Assembly (NCBI RefSeq): GCF_001999905.1
Contig: NZ_CP019640.1
Span: forward strand, 80,001 to 144,000
Length of the DNA: 64,000 bases
Source of the DNA: Planococcus lenghuensis
GTDB taxonomy: Bacteria > Bacillota > Bacilli > Bacillales_A > Planococcaceae
Reading direction: 5' to 3'
Shown here in pieces: positions 49,623-63,782 of this stretch. Position 1 is the stretch's first letter. Every line of letters starts with the position of its first letter. The notes beneath the pieces were generated by a model. That model did no database searches, was not told the origin of the DNA, and worked only from the letters and a program-made list of their open reading frames with translations. Position numbers and translations under genes: made by a program.

Positions 49623-50453
49623 ATGGCGATTAAAAAGTATAAACCTACCTCCAACGGCCGTCGTAACATGACAAGCTCTGATTTTGCGGAAATTACCACA
49701 AATCAGCCGGAGAAATCGCTTCTGCGTCCGGTTAAGCGCAAAGGTGGCCGTAACAACCAAGGTAAGTTGACTGTACGCCATCAAGGCGGCGGACACAAAC
49801 GCCAATACCGTGTCATCGATTTCAAGCGTGATAAAGATGGCATTCCAGGACGCGTTGCTACGATCGAATACGATCCGAACCGTTCTGCTAACATTGCACT
49901 GATCCATTATGTAGACGGGGAAAAGCGTTATATCCTAGCACCGAAAGGTCTGACAGTCGGAACACAGATCATGTCTGGTCCGGATGCAGACATCAAGCCA
50001 GGGAACGCACTTCCGCTTTCGAACATTCCGATGGGTTCTACAATCCATAACATCGAACTGAAACCAGGTGCAGGCGGCCAGCTCGTCCGTTCAGCAGGAG
50101 CTTCAGCACAGGTTCTCGGTAAAGAAGGCAAGTACTATATCGTACGTCTTCAGTCCGGTGAGGTTCGCATGATTCTTGCAACTTGCCGCGCAACAATCGG
50201 TCAAGTTGGAAACGAACAGCACGAACTGATCAACATCGGTAAAGCAGGACGTTCACGTTGGTTAGGGAAACGCCCGACAGTCCGTGGTTCTGTTATGAAC
50301 CCGAACGATCACCCGCACGGCGGTGGTGAAGGTAAAGCGCCAATCGGACGCAAGTCACCTATGTCTCCATGGGGCAAACCAACACTTGGTTACAAAACGC
50401 GTAAGAAGAAAAACCAATCCGATAAATTCATCGTACGTCGACGCAAAAAATAA
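49623..50453 (+). CDS. rplB: ribosomal protein L2
   Basis: A 276-residue protein next to the peptidyl-transferase centre. The conserved C-terminal [17 protein letters not shown] with its key histidine is intact. AAGGAGGG site 7 nt before ATG. Confidence 0.98.
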   Translation: MAIKKYKPTSNGRRNMTSSDFAEITTNQPEKSLLRPVKRKGGRNNQGKLTVRHQGGGHKRQYRVIDFKRDKDGIPGRVATIEYDPNRSANIALIHYVDGEKRYILAPKGLTVGTQIMSGPDADIKPGNALPLSNIPMGSTIHNIELKPGAGGQLVRSAGASAQVLGKEGKYYIVRLQSGEVRMILATCRATIGQVGNEQHELINIGKAGRSRWLGKRPTVRGSVMNPNDHPHGGGEGKAPIGRKSPMSPWGKPTLGYKTRKKKNQSDKFIVRRRKK

Positions 50454-50513
50454 AGAGATTACGCTGCGGTTCGCAGTCAGAACCGTGGTGCAATCACGAA
50501 GGGAGGATCCCAA

Positions 50514-50792
50514 ATGGGTCGCAGCTTGAAAAAAGGACCTTTTGTCGATGACCATCTCATGAAGAAAGTCGAAGCACAAAAGGACAACGAGAAAAAACAA
50601 GTGATCAGAACATGGTCTCGCCGTTCCACTATCTTCCCGTCTTTCATCGGACAGACAATTGCGGTGTATGACGGACGCAAACACGTACCGGTTTATGTGA
50701 CTGAAGACATGGTCGGACACAAACTTGGCGAATTCGCACCAACGCGCACATATAAAGGCCACGGTGCAGACGATAAGAAAACAAGACGTTAA
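50514..50792 (+). CDS. rpsS: ribosomal protein S19
   Basis: A 92-residue head protein, partner of S13, typical [15 protein letters not shown] start. It follows GGGAGG. Confidence 0.98.
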   Translation: MGRSLKKGPFVDDHLMKKVEAQKDNEKKQVIRTWSRRSTIFPSFIGQTIAVYDGRKHVPVYVTEDMVGHKLGEFAPTRTYKGHGADDKKTRR

Positions 50793-50811
50793 TTGAGAGG
50801 AGGTTTCCCCT

Positions 50812-51156
50812 ATGCAAGAAGCAAAAGCTGTCGCTAGAACAGTACGTATTGCTCCTCGTAAAGTCCGCTTAGTAGTCGATTTAATTCGAGGCAAGCAAGT
50901 CGGCGAAGCTGTAGCGATTTTGAAGCATACACCAAAAGGAGCATCGCTCGTGGTGGAAAAGCTTCTGACTTCCGCAGCTGCTAACGCTGAACATAATTAC
51001 GAAATGGACGTGAACAATCTTGTGGTAAGCAAGGTGTTCGTTGATGAAGGTCCAACACTGAAGCGTTTCCGTCCTCGTGCAATGGGGCGTGCGAGCGCAA
51101 TCAACAAACGTACAAGCCACATCACAATCGTGGTATCTGAGAAGAAGGAGGGATAA
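50812..51156 (+). CDS. rplV: ribosomal protein L22
   Basis: A 114-residue protein whose beta hairpin lines the exit tunnel. The [12 protein letters not shown] tip, where macrolide-resistance changes arise, looks normal. GAGGAGG site 9 nt before ATG. Confidence 0.97.
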   Translation: MQEAKAVARTVRIAPRKVRLVVDLIRGKQVGEAVAILKHTPKGASLVVEKLLTSAAANAEHNYEMDVNNLVVSKVFVDEGPTLKRFRPRAMGRASAINKRTSHITIVVSEKKEG

Positions 51157-51159
51157 TTC

Positions 51160-51822
51160 GTGGGTCAAAAAGTACATCCTAATGGATTGCGTGTAGGCAT
51201 CATCCGTGATTGGGAGTCAAAATGGTACGCTGAAAAGGACTATGCGACACTTCTTCACGAAGACTTGCGCATCCGTGAATATCTTGATAGCCGTCTGAAA
51301 GAAGCATCTGTTTCTAAAGTTGAAATCGAGCGCGCTGCTAACCGGGTTAACATTACAGTGCATACTGCGAAGCCAGGAATGGTCATTGGTAAAGGTGGTT
51401 CTGAAGTCGAAGCACTTCGTAAAGCACTGAACGCACTGTCCGGCAAACGCGTACACATCAATATTGTTGAAGTGAAAAAAGCTGATCTGGATGCGAAATT
51501 GGTTGCAGAAGGAATTGCTCGTCAACTGGAAAACCGAGTGTCTTTCCGCCGTGCCCAGAAGCAAGTTCTCCAGCGCACAATGCGTGCTGGTGCAAAAGGA
51601 ATCAGAACACAAGTATCCGGCCGTCTTGGCGGTGCAGATATTGCTCGTGCTGAACACTACAGTGAAGGAACTGTTCCGCTCCATACACTACGCGCAGACA
51701 TCGATTATGCGCATGCTGAAGCAGATACCACGTATGGTAAGCTTGGCGTAAAAGTATGGATCTACCGCGGTGAAGTCCTTCCGACTAAGAATAAGAAGAA
51801 CTCTGAGGAAGGAGGCAAATAA
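51160..51822 (+). CDS. rpsC: ribosomal protein S3
   Basis: A 220-residue protein at the mRNA entry. The KH domain motif VIGKGGSEV lies near 67-75. GTG start only 3 nt after rplV, behind AAGGAGGG. Confidence 0.97.
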   Translation: MGQKVHPNGLRVGIIRDWESKWYAEKDYATLLHEDLRIREYLDSRLKEASVSKVEIERAANRVNITVHTAKPGMVIGKGGSEVEALRKALNALSGKRVHINIVEVKKADLDAKLVAEGIARQLENRVSFRRAQKQVLQRTMRAGAKGIRTQVSGRLGGADIARAEHYSEGTVPLHTLRADIDYAHAEADTTYGKLGVKVWIYRGEVLPTKNKKNSEEGGK

Positions 51823-51823
51823 T

Positions 51824-52451
<628 letters not shown>

Positions 52452-52472
52452 AACGAGAGGAGGTTTGCGAGT

Positions 52473-52736
52473 ATGACTGAGCGTAACAATCGCAAAGTTT
52501 ACACAGGCCGCGTCGTATCAGACAAGATGGACAAAACCGTTACAGTAATGGTTGAAACACAAAAAAAGCACAAGCTCTACGGCAAGCGCCTAAAGTACTC
52601 AAAGAAATTCAAAGCTCATGATGAGCAAAATGAAGCGCGGGTAGGCGATGTTGTTCGCATCATGGAAACCCGTCCGCTGTCCGCTACAAAACGCTTCCGC
52701 CTAGTTGAAGTCGTGAAAAAAGCGGTTATTATCTAA
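52473..52736 (+). CDS. rpsQ: ribosomal protein S17
   Basis: An 87-residue OB-fold primary 16S-binding protein. [14 protein letters not shown] is the family start. Strong GAGAGGAGG site. Confidence 0.97.
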   Translation: MTERNNRKVYTGRVVSDKMDKTVTVMVETQKKHKLYGKRLKYSKKFKAHDEQNEARVGDVVRIMETRPLSATKRFRLVEVVKKAVII

Positions 52737-52788
52737 TCCAAATTAATCTATTTCGGAAACGAATTTTTTCCGGAGGGAGGTAACCTAG

Positions 52789-53157
<369 letters not shown>

Positions 53158-53192
53158 TAAATCCCAGTGCCATATCAAGGAGGTGCGACAGA

Positions 53193-53504
53193 ATGAACGT
53201 TAAAAAAGGCGATAAAGTAATGGTGATTACAGGCAAGGATAAAGGGAAGACCGGTGAGGTTCTGACTGCTTATCCGAAAAATGACCGTGTCATCGTTGAA
53301 GGTGTCAACATCATCAAAAAGCACACGAAACCGAATCAGGCAAACCCACAGGGCGGAATCGTCAACCGGGAAGCATCGATTCACGTTTCAAATGTAATGG
53401 TAGTTGACCCGAAATCCGGCGAGCCGACTCGCGTAGGATATAAAGTGGAAGACGGCAAAAAAGTTCGTGTTGCAAAAAAATCCGGAACTGTTCTGGATAA
53501 ATAA
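53193..53504 (+). CDS. rplX: ribosomal protein L24
   Basis: A 103-residue KOW-domain protein ([18 protein letters not shown]) that initiates 50S assembly. AAGGAGGTG site. Confidence 0.97.
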   Translation: MNVKKGDKVMVITGKDKGKTGEVLTAYPKNDRVIVEGVNIIKKHTKPNQANPQGGIVNREASIHVSNVMVVDPKSGEPTRVGYKVEDGKKVRVAKKSGTVLDK

Positions 53505-53530
53505 TTTTCTGAGTGAAGGGAGGTACACAC

Positions 53531-54275
<745 letters not shown>

Positions 54276-54304
54276 TCCCCTATACTGGGAAGGAGGTAAA
54301 TGTA

Positions 54305-54703
54305 ATGACAATGACTGATCCGATTGCAGATATGCTGACACGCATCCGCAACGCCAACATGGTTCGTCACGAGAAATTGGAGCTTCCTGCTTCAAACCTG
54401 AAAAAAGATATCGCTGAAATCCTGAAGCGTGAAGGTTTCGTCCGTGATGTTGAATATGTTGAAGATGACAAGCAAGGTATGATCCGTATCTTCCTGAAGT
54501 ACGGTTCAAATAACGAACGCGTTATTACTGGTTTGAAGCGGATTTCGAAGCCTGGACTTCGTGTATACGCAAAAACAAATGAAGTACCCCGTGTCCTGAA
54601 TGGTCTCGGTATTGCACTAGTATCAACATCCCAAGGTCTGCTTACAGATAAAGAAGCCCGCGCACAGAAAGTCGGCGGCGAAATCATAGCATACGTTTGG
54701 TAA
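54305..54703 (+). CDS. rpsH: ribosomal protein S8
   Basis: A 132-residue primary 16S-binding protein, the same length as in B. subtilis. It represses the spc operon in E. coli. The ISTSQG-type motif is seen as [17 protein letters not shown] site 7 nt before ATG. Confidence 0.97.
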   Translation: MTMTDPIADMLTRIRNANMVRHEKLELPASNLKKDIAEILKREGFVRDVEYVEDDKQGMIRIFLKYGSNNERVITGLKRISKPGLRVYAKTNEVPRVLNGLGIALVSTSQGLLTDKEARAQKVGGEIIAYVW

Positions 54704-54733
54704 GAAACGACAAACGAACGGAGGTGTAACAGA

Positions 54734-55273
54734 ATGTCACGTGTAGGTAAAAAACCAATCACGGTTCCTGAAGGCGTTACAGTGCAAATTGCAGAAGGCA
54801 ATGCGGTAACGGTCAAAGGACCTAAAGGCGAATTGACTCGCACATTTAATACAGATATCAAAATCGAACAAGAAGATAACGTCATTACACTGACACGTCC
54901 TTCAGAATCAAAAGAACACCGCACAATCCATGGAACAACCCGCGCATTGCTTGCGAACATGGTTGAAGGTGTAGCAGTAGGATTCGAACGTGCGCTTGAA
55001 CTTGTGGGTGTCGGTTATCGTGCGCAGCTCCAAGGCAAGAAATTGGTACTGAACGTCGGTTATTCACATCCGGTTGAATTCACACCGGAAGAAGGACTTG
55101 ATATTGAAGTGCCGGCAAACACGCGTGTAATTGTAAGAGGCATTGATAAAGAACGTGTCGGTGCACTTACATCCAACATCCGTGCTGTACGTCCGCCAGA
55201 GCCGTACAAAGGCAAAGGTATTCGTTACGAAGGCGAACGTGTACGCCGTAAAGAAGGTAAAACAGGTAAATAA
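54734..55273 (+). CDS. rplF: ribosomal protein L6
   Basis: A 179-residue two-domain protein near the sarcin-ricin loop. MSRVGKKPI start, and the C-terminal [14 protein letters not shown] motif is intact. GGAGGTG site. Confidence 0.98.
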   Translation: MSRVGKKPITVPEGVTVQIAEGNAVTVKGPKGELTRTFNTDIKIEQEDNVITLTRPSESKEHRTIHGTTRALLANMVEGVAVGFERALELVGVGYRAQLQGKKLVLNVGYSHPVEFTPEEGLDIEVPANTRVIVRGIDKERVGALTSNIRAVRPPEPYKGKGIRYEGERVRRKEGKTGK

Positions 55274-55307
55274 TGCCGCTTAGGCAAGCTGAAAGGAGTG
55301 ACCCTCA

Positions 55308-55670
55308 GTGATTACGAAACAAGATAAAAATGCAACGCGTAAAAAGCGCCACGCCCGTGTCCGTACAAAGATCACAGGAACTGCTGAACGTCCTCGTCTG
55401 AACGTGTTCCGTTCTAACAAGCACATCTATGCACAGCTGATCGACGATACACGCGGCGTAACGCTTGTGAGCGCTTCGACACTTGATAAAGCATTCGAAG
55501 GCGATTCAAACGGCAACACAGAAGCAGCTGTAAAAGTCGGCGAGACAATTGCGAAACGCGCTTCTGAGCAAGGGCTGAAGTCAGTTGTATTCGACCGCGG
55601 AGGCTATTTGTATCACGGCCGTGTGAAAGCTTTAGCAGAAGCAGCACGCGAAAATGGACTGGAATTTTAA
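55308..55670 (+). CDS. rplR: ribosomal protein L18
   Basis: A 120-residue 5S rRNA-binding protein. GTG start with AAAGGAGTG upstream. The C-terminal [21 protein letters not shown] is standard for the family in content. Confidence 0.97.
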   Translation: MITKQDKNATRKKRHARVRTKITGTAERPRLNVFRSNKHIYAQLIDDTRGVTLVSASTLDKAFEGDSNGNTEAAVKVGETIAKRASEQGLKSVVFDRGGYLYHGRVKALAEAARENGLEF

Positions 55671-55691
55671 AAAGAAGGAGGGACTCATTTC

Positions 55692-56192
55692 ATGCGTCGT
55701 AATGACCCAAGAGATCAAGAATTTGAAGAGCGCGTAGTCACGATCAACCGTGTCGCGAAAGTTGTGAAAGGCGGACGCCGTTTCCGTTTCTCTGCACTGG
55801 TTGTCGTAGGCGATAAAAATGGCCGTGTAGGTTTTGGAACCGGAAAAGCACAGGAAGTACCGGAAGCAATCCGCAAAGCGGTTGAAGATGCGAAAAAACA
55901 TCTGGTGGAAGTGCCAATGGTTAGAGGAACGACTCCACACGAAGTGGTCGGTCATTTCGGAGCCGGCAGAATCTTGATTAAGCCTGCTTCGCCAGGTACC
56001 GGTGTTATCGCAGGCGGCCCTGTCCGTGCGGTACTCGAACTTGCAGGAGTTACAGACATCCTGTCAAAATCACTCGGTTCCAACACACCGATCAACATGG
56101 TCCGCGCTACAATGGACGGACTGCAGCAGCTGAAACGCGCTGAAGAAGTCGCAAAACTGCGCGGCAAATCAGTGGAAGAACTGTTAGGATAA
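55692..56192 (+). CDS. rpsE: ribosomal protein S5
   Basis: A 166-residue protein with an N-terminal double-stranded-RNA-like domain. The spectinomycin loop [10 protein letters not shown] appears unaltered. AAGGAGGG site. Confidence 0.97.
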   Translation: MRRNDPRDQEFEERVVTINRVAKVVKGGRRFRFSALVVVGDKNGRVGFGTGKAQEVPEAIRKAVEDAKKHLVEVPMVRGTTPHEVVGHFGAGRILIKPASPGTGVIAGGPVRAVLELAGVTDILSKSLGSNTPINMVRATMDGLQQLKRAEEVAKLRGKSVEELLG

Positions 56193-56206
56193 GGAGGGAA
56201 ATCACA

Positions 56207-56389
56207 ATGGCGACTACACTGGAAGTTACCCTCACAAAAAGCGTGATCGGTTCAAAACCGGCACAGCGCAAAACAATCGAAGCACTTGGTTTGCGTAAGA
56301 TGCATCAGACAGTTGAGCACAACGATAACCCGGCAATCCGCGGAATGATCGAAAAAGTTGCTCACCTTGTCACTGTTAAAGAAGTTTAA
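56207..56389 (+). CDS. rpmD: ribosomal protein L30
   Basis: A 60-residue protein of the 50S subunit, [15 protein letters not shown] near the start. It is 14 nt after rpsE, with AAGGAGGG. Confidence 0.97.
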   Translation: MATTLEVTLTKSVIGSKPAQRKTIEALGLRKMHQTVEHNDNPAIRGMIEKVAHLVTVKEV

Positions 56390-56421
56390 TCGATATTTTT
56401 CGAAAAGGAGGTGCCAACTCT

Positions 56422-56861
56422 ATGAAACTGCATGAATTAAAACCGGCTGAAGGTTCCCGTGGTGTGCGTAAGCGCGTGGGCCGTGGTATTGGATCAGGTA
56501 CCGGCAAAACAGCAGGTAAAGGCCATAAAGGTCAGAAAGCACGTTCAGGCGGAGGTGTTCGTCCTGGTTTCGAAGGCGGTCAGAACCCATTGTTCCGTCG
56601 TCTGCCGAAGCGCGGATTTACAAACGTCAACCGTAAAGAATATGCTGTTGTGAACCTTGAGACGCTGAACCGCTTTGATGAAGGTACAGAAGTAACGCCT
56701 GAACTCCTGATTGAATCAGGTGTCGTGAGCAATGCAAAAGCCGGAATTAAAATTCTGGGCAATGGCAATCTGGAAAAGAAACTGACAGTCCGTGCTCATA
56801 AGTTCTCCGGATCTGCTAAAGAAGCAATTGAAGCTGCCGGCGGCCAAGCCGAGGTGGTTTA

Positions 56862-56862
<1 letters not shown>
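56422..56862 (+). CDS. rplO: ribosomal protein L15
   Basis: A 146-residue late-assembly 50S protein with a long glycine- and arginine-rich N-terminal arm (about 15-55). AAAAGGAGGTG site. Its stop overlaps the secY start by 1 nt. Confidence 0.97.
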
Positions 56863-58875
<2,013 letters not shown>

Positions 58876-59074
58876 CTCAAAACTGCCGGGCGCAGCGTGA
58901 GCCATTGCAGCCGTTTGCGGGAGCATCGGAACAAATTATTCTGAGAGCTGCAAAACAAAGGTGTGCCCGGTAGATGAGACCAGTGCTGTTTGAAGCTGCC
59001 TGCCGTGCCTGAGCCGTGCATTTTAGGACTTGGACAGGTATAATGGGTTTCGCGGAAGCATCTGTGTAACAGGT
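58876..59074 (+). other. gene-free stretch where map usually lies
   Basis: No reading frame with family features is seen in any frame. A TATAAT at 59039-59044 has no matching -35 box. The promoter at 59075 follows. Confidence 0.6.
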
Positions 59075-59104
59075 TTGGAACTCATCCAAATTGCATGTTA
59101 TGCT
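59075..59104 (+). promoter_or_regulatory. possible promoter of infA
   Basis: TTGGAA at 59075-59080, an 18-nt spacer, and TATGCT at 59099-59104 with TGT before it (extended -10). Confidence 0.55.
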
Positions 59105-59169
59105 AGTCAATCAGCAAATACCGTTTGAAGATGAGAACCTGATTTGTATACAGAAGGGAGACTGGGTCG

Positions 59170-59388
59170 ATGGCGAAAGATGATGTAATCGAAATCGAAG
59201 GGACAGTGACTGAAACACTGCCCAATGCGATGTTCAAAGTGGAGCTGGAAAATGGCCATACAATTCTTGCGCACGTTTCCGGTAAAATCCGCATGCACTT
59301 TATCCGGATACTGCCGGGAGATAAAGTGACAGTGGAACTTTCCCCTTATGATCTGACACGCGGCCGCATCACATACCGTTTTAAATAA
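59170..59388 (+). CDS. infA: InfA, translation initiation factor IF-1
   Basis: A 72-residue OB-fold protein that binds the 30S A site at initiation. [13 protein letters not shown] start and the conserved [17 protein letters not shown] end. AAGGGAG site. Confidence 0.98.
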   Translation: MAKDDVIEIEGTVTETLPNAMFKVELENGHTILAHVSGKIRMHFIRILPGDKVTVELSPYDLTRGRITYRFK

Positions 59389-59425
59389 TCTTTTGCACTC
59401 CGGACTATTAAGGAGGTTGGGTTAG

Positions 59426-59539
<114 letters not shown>

Positions 59540-59563
59540 ACTTGAAGGAGGTGCATGATACAC

Positions 59564-59929
59564 ATGGCACGTATTGCTGGTGTTGATATTCCGCGCGACA
59601 AACGCGTTGTGATTTCATTAACTTATATTTATGGAGTAGGTAAAACTACTGCAAAAAAAGTTCTTGCTGCTGCTGGTGTTTCTGAAGATACGCGTGTACG
59701 CGATCTGACGGACAACGAGTTGGACAGCATCCGTGAACAATTGGATCAGTACAGAATCGAAGGCGATCTCCGCCGTGAAGTGTCAATGAACATCAAACGT
59801 CTGATGGAAATTGCAAGCTTCCGTGGAATCCGCCACCGTCGCGGGTTGCCTGTGCGCGGTCAGAACACGAAAAATAATGCCCGTACACGTAAAGGTCCTC
59901 GTAAAACTGTAGCAAACAAGAAAAAATAA
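59564..59929 (+). CDS. rpsM: ribosomal protein S13
   Basis: A 121-residue head protein with basic C-terminal tail reaching the P site. ATG 59564 gives [14 protein letters not shown]; the ATG at 59555 is in frame but closer to AAGGAGG. Confidence 0.97.
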   Translation: MARIAGVDIPRDKRVVISLTYIYGVGKTTAKKVLAAAGVSEDTRVRDLTDNELDSIREQLDQYRIEGDLRREVSMNIKRLMEIASFRGIRHRRGLPVRGQNTKNNARTRKGPRKTVANKKK

Positions 59930-59936
59930 TCAGTAA

Positions 59937-60344
<408 letters not shown>

Positions 60345-60441
60345 TCGTTTGTCGGGATCGGATTGCAGATCGCTTATCAGTCAGCTCCGAGAAGTCTTGA
60401 GAAACGAAAATACCCCGACGTTTTGAAGGAGGATAAACTGA

Positions 60442-61386
60442 ATGCTCGAAATCGAAAAACCAAAGATTGAAACGGTTGAAACCAGTGACGATGCGAAGTT
60501 CGGCAAATTCGTTGTCGAGCCGCTGGAGCGCGGATACGGTACGACATTAGGAAACTCCTTACGTCGGATTCTGTTGTCGTCTCTGCCTGGTGCTGCTGTC
60601 ACATCTATTCAGATTGAAGGTGTGCTTCATGAATTCTCTGCCATTGAAGGGGTAGAAGAAGACGTGGCTTCCATCATTTTGAACGTGAAGCAACTGGCAC
60701 TGAAAATTTACTCTGACGAAGAAAAAGTCATTGAAATTGACGTGAAAGGTGACGGAACGGTAACTGCAGCAGACATCACACATGACAGTGACGTTGAAAT
60801 CCTGAATCCGGATTTGTATATTGCGACGCTTGCCAAAAATGGTCATATGCGTATGCGGATGTATGCGAATCGAGGGCGCGGATATGCCCGTCCTGATCAG
60901 AATAAACGGGAAGATCTTCCGATTGGCGTTATTCCGATCGACTCTATTTACACACCGGTTTCACGCGTCAATTTCCAAGTGGAGAATACACGCGTAGGCC
61001 AACTGGCCAATTATGATAAATTGACTTTCGATGTATGGACAGATGGCAGCATCGGTCCGAAAGATGCAATTGCGCTTGGCGCGAAAATTCTAACAGAACA
61101 CTTGAATGTCTTCGTAGGGCTTACAGACCAGGCGCAGACGGCTGAAATCATGGTTGAAAAAGAAGAAGACCAAAAAGAGAAAGTGCTTGAGATGACCATC
61201 GAAGAGCTCGATCTATCGGTCCGTTCTTATAACTGCTTGAAGCGTGCCGGCATTAATACAGTGCATGAGCTTGCAAACAAGTCAGAAGAAGACATGATGA
61301 AAGTTCGTAACCTCGGACGCAAGTCGCTTGAAGAAGTGAAAGTGAAACTTGAAGATTTAGGTCTTGGGCTGCGTAAGGAAGACTAA
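60442..61386 (+). CDS. rpoA: RpoA, RNA polymerase alpha subunit
   Basis: A 314-residue subunit (314 in B. subtilis). The N-terminal dimer domain includes [20 protein letters not shown] near 33-52. A linker leads to the C-terminal domain ([35 protein letters not shown]) that binds UP elements and activators. AAGGAGG site. It lies between rpsK and rplQ. Confidence 0.98.
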   Translation: MLEIEKPKIETVETSDDAKFGKFVVEPLERGYGTTLGNSLRRILLSSLPGAAVTSIQIEGVLHEFSAIEGVEEDVASIILNVKQLALKIYSDEEKVIEIDVKGDGTVTAADITHDSDVEILNPDLYIATLAKNGHMRMRMYANRGRGYARPDQNKREDLPIGVIPIDSIYTPVSRVNFQVENTRVGQLANYDKLTFDVWTDGSIGPKDAIALGAKILTEHLNVFVGLTDQAQTAEIMVEKEEDQKEKVLEMTIEELDLSVRSYNCLKRAGINTVHELANKSEEDMMKVRNLGRKSLEEVKVKLEDLGLGLRKED

Positions 61387-61420
61387 GCGCCGGAGACATT
61401 TATAAAGGAGGGAAACTTCG

Positions 61421-61795
61421 ATGAGAAAGCTTGGACGCACAAGTTCTCAGCGGAAGGCACTTTTGCGTGACCTAACGACTGACTTGATCGTACATGAACG
61501 CATTCAGACAACGGAAGCCCGTGCAAAAGAACTGCGCTCAACTGTTGAAAAAATGATTACACTTGGTAAGCGCGGGGACCTGCATGCACGCCGCCAGGCA
61601 GCAGCATACATTCGCCGTGAGACTGTAACAGCAACAGACGAAGCTGGCGAAGAGACAACTGTTTTCGCATTGCAGAAACTGTTTAACGACGTGGCACCAC
61701 GCTATGCAGACCGCCAAGGCGGATACACGCGGATCCTGAAACTGGGTCAGCGCCGCGGCGACGGAGCACCTGTAGTCATTATTGAATTAGTTTAA
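61421..61795 (+). CDS. rplQ: ribosomal protein L17
   Basis: A 124-residue protein at the tunnel exit (120 in B. subtilis). [18 protein letters not shown] start. AAGGAGGG site. It ends the alpha operon and a terminator and then a large hairpin follow. Confidence 0.97.
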   Translation: MRKLGRTSSQRKALLRDLTTDLIVHERIQTTEARAKELRSTVEKMITLGKRGDLHARRQAAAYIRRETVTATDEAGEETTVFALQKLFNDVAPRYADRQGGYTRILKLGQRRGDGAPVVIIELV

Positions 61796-61800
61796 ACAGC

Positions 61801-61852
61801 AGGGAGAAGTAGGCAGGAATCGGCTGGTCCGATATGCCTCCCTCCCTCTTTT
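61801..61852 (+). terminator. terminator of the alpha operon
   Basis: AGGGAG...AGGCA...ATCGG pairs with CCGAT...TGCCT...CTCCCT with internal loops, then CTTTT. The arms are long but interrupted. The stretch 61853-61930 has no gene. Confidence 0.7.
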
Positions 61853-61930
61853 CAAATCAGTATTTATACGACGATAGGAAAAGCTGAGCGTTATGATGAA
61901 CGAGTCTTATTAAAAGGCGGCGTTTCGTCT

Positions 61931-62022
61931 AGCTCTACGCACCCCATTCACTGTCCGGCTTAAGCAACCGGATTAGCCATAGAGAAAAAGCGCATTTCGT
62001 GAATGGGGTGCGCGCTTTTTTT
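61931..62022 (+). ncRNA. large structured element between rplQ and ecfA1 (possible pseudoknot or switch)
   Basis: CGCACCCCATTCAC (61938-61951) pairs perfectly over 14 bp with GTGAATGGGGTGCG (61999-62012), with a 47-nt enclosed segment. In the same sequence AAAAAGCGC (61985-61993) can pair with GCGCTTTTT (62012-62020), a 9-bp terminator-like hairpin ending in T7. The two helices cross, so they form a pseudoknot or are alternatives. The enclosed segment also has TCCGG/CCGGA. Possibly a terminator, a switch or an L17-downstream-type element; no family can be named. Confidence 0.5.
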
Positions 62023-62085
62023 ATTTATTTTTACATAATAAGCAGAGGTTGAGCAGAGCAGAGGCGAAACAGGAGGCGAGCAGAG

Positions 62086-62934
62086 ATGAAAACGGAAGCA
62101 TTGTCATTCACTGATGTGACATTTACATATAACCCCGAAAGTGAAGCGGGGATGCCTGCATTGCAAGGTGTATCGTTTTCTGTATTCAGCGGTGAATGGA
62201 TTGCAATTGTGGGTCATAATGGTTCAGGGAAGTCAACGGCCGCTAAACTGATGAACGGGCTGCTGTTCCCGCAGGAAGGGATTGTCCGTATTTTAGGAGA
62301 TTCACTTTCTGAAACCAACCTATGGGATAAGCGATCAAAAATGGGAATGGTTTTTCAGAATCCCGATAATCAGTTCGTCGGTGCAACAGTACAGGATGAT
62401 GTGGCTTTTGCACTTGAAAACAACGGAGTCCCGCATGCGGAAATGGTAGAGCGGGTGCAGGCTGCTTTGCAGCAAGTCAACATGGCGGCGTATGTTAATC
62501 ATGAACCGCATCATCTGTCGGGCGGTCAAAAGCAACGGGTCGCGATTGCCGGCGCTCTGGCTTTAAAACCGCAATTGCTGATTCTGGATGAGGCGACTTC
62601 CATGCTTGATCCGCAGGGGCGTCAGGAAGTCATCAGGACAATCCGGGAATTGCGGAAAACCGAGCCGGTAACAGTGCTGTCGATTACACACGATTTGGAA
62701 GAAGCGGCGTTGGCCGACCGGATTCTTGTACTGAATGCCGGTAGAAAGTATAAGGAAGGCTCGCCGGAAGAGATTTTTTCTCACGGCAGTCAATTAGAGG
62801 AACTAGGGCTGGATTTACCTTTCACTATGCGGATGTCGCATTTACTTCGTGCCTCAGGTATAAAAATCCAGGAAGAACACATGTCAGAGCAGGAGCTGGT
62901 TGAAGAGTTATGGATATCTTACTGCAAAACGTAG
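62086..62934 (+). CDS. ecfA1: EcfA1, ECF transporter ATPase
   Basis: A 282-residue ABC ATPase that powers vitamin uptake with EcfA2, EcfT and various S-components. Walker A GHNGSGKS at 43-50, Q-loop FQNPDNQF, signature LSGGQKQRVA, and Walker B LLILDEATSMLDP. AGGAGGCG site. It overlaps ecfA2 by 25 nt. Confidence 0.96.
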   Translation: MKTEALSFTDVTFTYNPESEAGMPALQGVSFSVFSGEWIAIVGHNGSGKSTAAKLMNGLLFPQEGIVRILGDSLSETNLWDKRSKMGMVFQNPDNQFVGATVQDDVAFALENNGVPHAEMVERVQAALQQVNMAAYVNHEPHHLSGGQKQRVAIAGALALKPQLLILDEATSMLDPQGRQEVIRTIRELRKTEPVTVLSITHDLEEAALADRILVLNAGRKYKEGSPEEIFSHGSQLEELGLDLPFTMRMSHLLRASGIKIQEEHMSEQELVEELWISYCKT

Positions 62935-63782
62935 CGTACAGTTATGCAAAAGATACGCCTTTTGAAAAGCAGGCACTTTCAAATGTGACCCTTCATATTC
63001 CTTCCGGCTCTTATACGGCAATCATCGGCCATACCGGTTCCGGTAAATCTACCGTGCTGCAGCATTTGAATGCCTTGCTGCGACCGACAGCAGGTCAGGT
63101 GAAGATCGGTGATCGGGTCATCAGTGCAGGCACGAAAGCGAAAAACCTGCGGGATGTCCGGCGACGGGTCGGGATTGTATTCCAGTTTCCTGAGCAGCAG
63201 CTTTTTGAAGAAACGGTTTTAAAAGACATTATGTTCGGCCCCATGAATTATGGTGTGCCGGAAGAAGAAGCCAGACAGCGGGCGATCCGTCTGGTACAAC
63301 AGCTGGGATTGCCGGAAGATACACTCGCTAAGTCACCTTTCGACCTCTCAGGGGGTCAGATGCGCCGCGTTGCAATTGCAGGCGTACTGGCGATGGAGCC
63401 GGAAGTGCTGGTCCTGGATGAGCCGACAGCCGGTCTGGACCCAAGGGGACGCGAGGAAATTATGGACCTGTTCTATCGGCTTCACCAGGAAAGCGGATTG
63501 ACGACCGTCCTGGTGACACATAGTATGGAAGATGCCGCCCGTTATGCAGACCAGGTAGCTGTAATGCATAACGGACAATGTGTGATGACGGGGCTGCCGG
63601 AAGAAGTGTTCACCGCTGAGGAACAGCTGGCCTCGTTCCAATTGGAACCGCCGCGCACTATCCGGCTGCAGCGTTCATTCGAACGACGGACGGGCCATCG
63701 GTTGAACGCTGTCTGCCTGACAGAGGAAGTGCTGGCGAAAGAAATTGCCCATGCCCTGCTGGACGGGAGGGGATCGGCATGA
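62910..63782 (+). CDS. ecfA2: EcfA2, ECF transporter ATPase
   Basis: A 290-residue ABC ATPase paired with EcfA1. Walker A GHTGSGKS at 40-47, Q-loop FQFPEQQLFEE, signature LSGGQMRRVA and Walker B VLVLDEPTAGLDP. ATG 62910 lies within ecfA1, and its stop overlaps the ecfT start (ATGA). Confidence 0.96.
   Translation: MDILLQNVAYSYAKDTPFEKQALSNVTLHIPSGSYTAIIGHTGSGKSTVLQHLNALLRPTAGQVKIGDRVISAGTKAKNLRDVRRRVGIVFQFPEQQLFEETVLKDIMFGPMNYGVPEEEARQRAIRLVQQLGLPEDTLAKSPFDLSGGQMRRVAIAGVLAMEPEVLVLDEPTAGLDPRGREEIMDLFYRLHQESGLTTVLVTHSMEDAARYADQVAVMHNGQCVMTGLPEEVFTAEEQLASFQLEPPRTIRLQRSFERRTGHRLNAVCLTEEVLAKEIAHALLDGRGSA

Noticed and set aside
58876-59074. A remnant of map
   Set aside because: Short frames do not match the methionine aminopeptidase start well enough.
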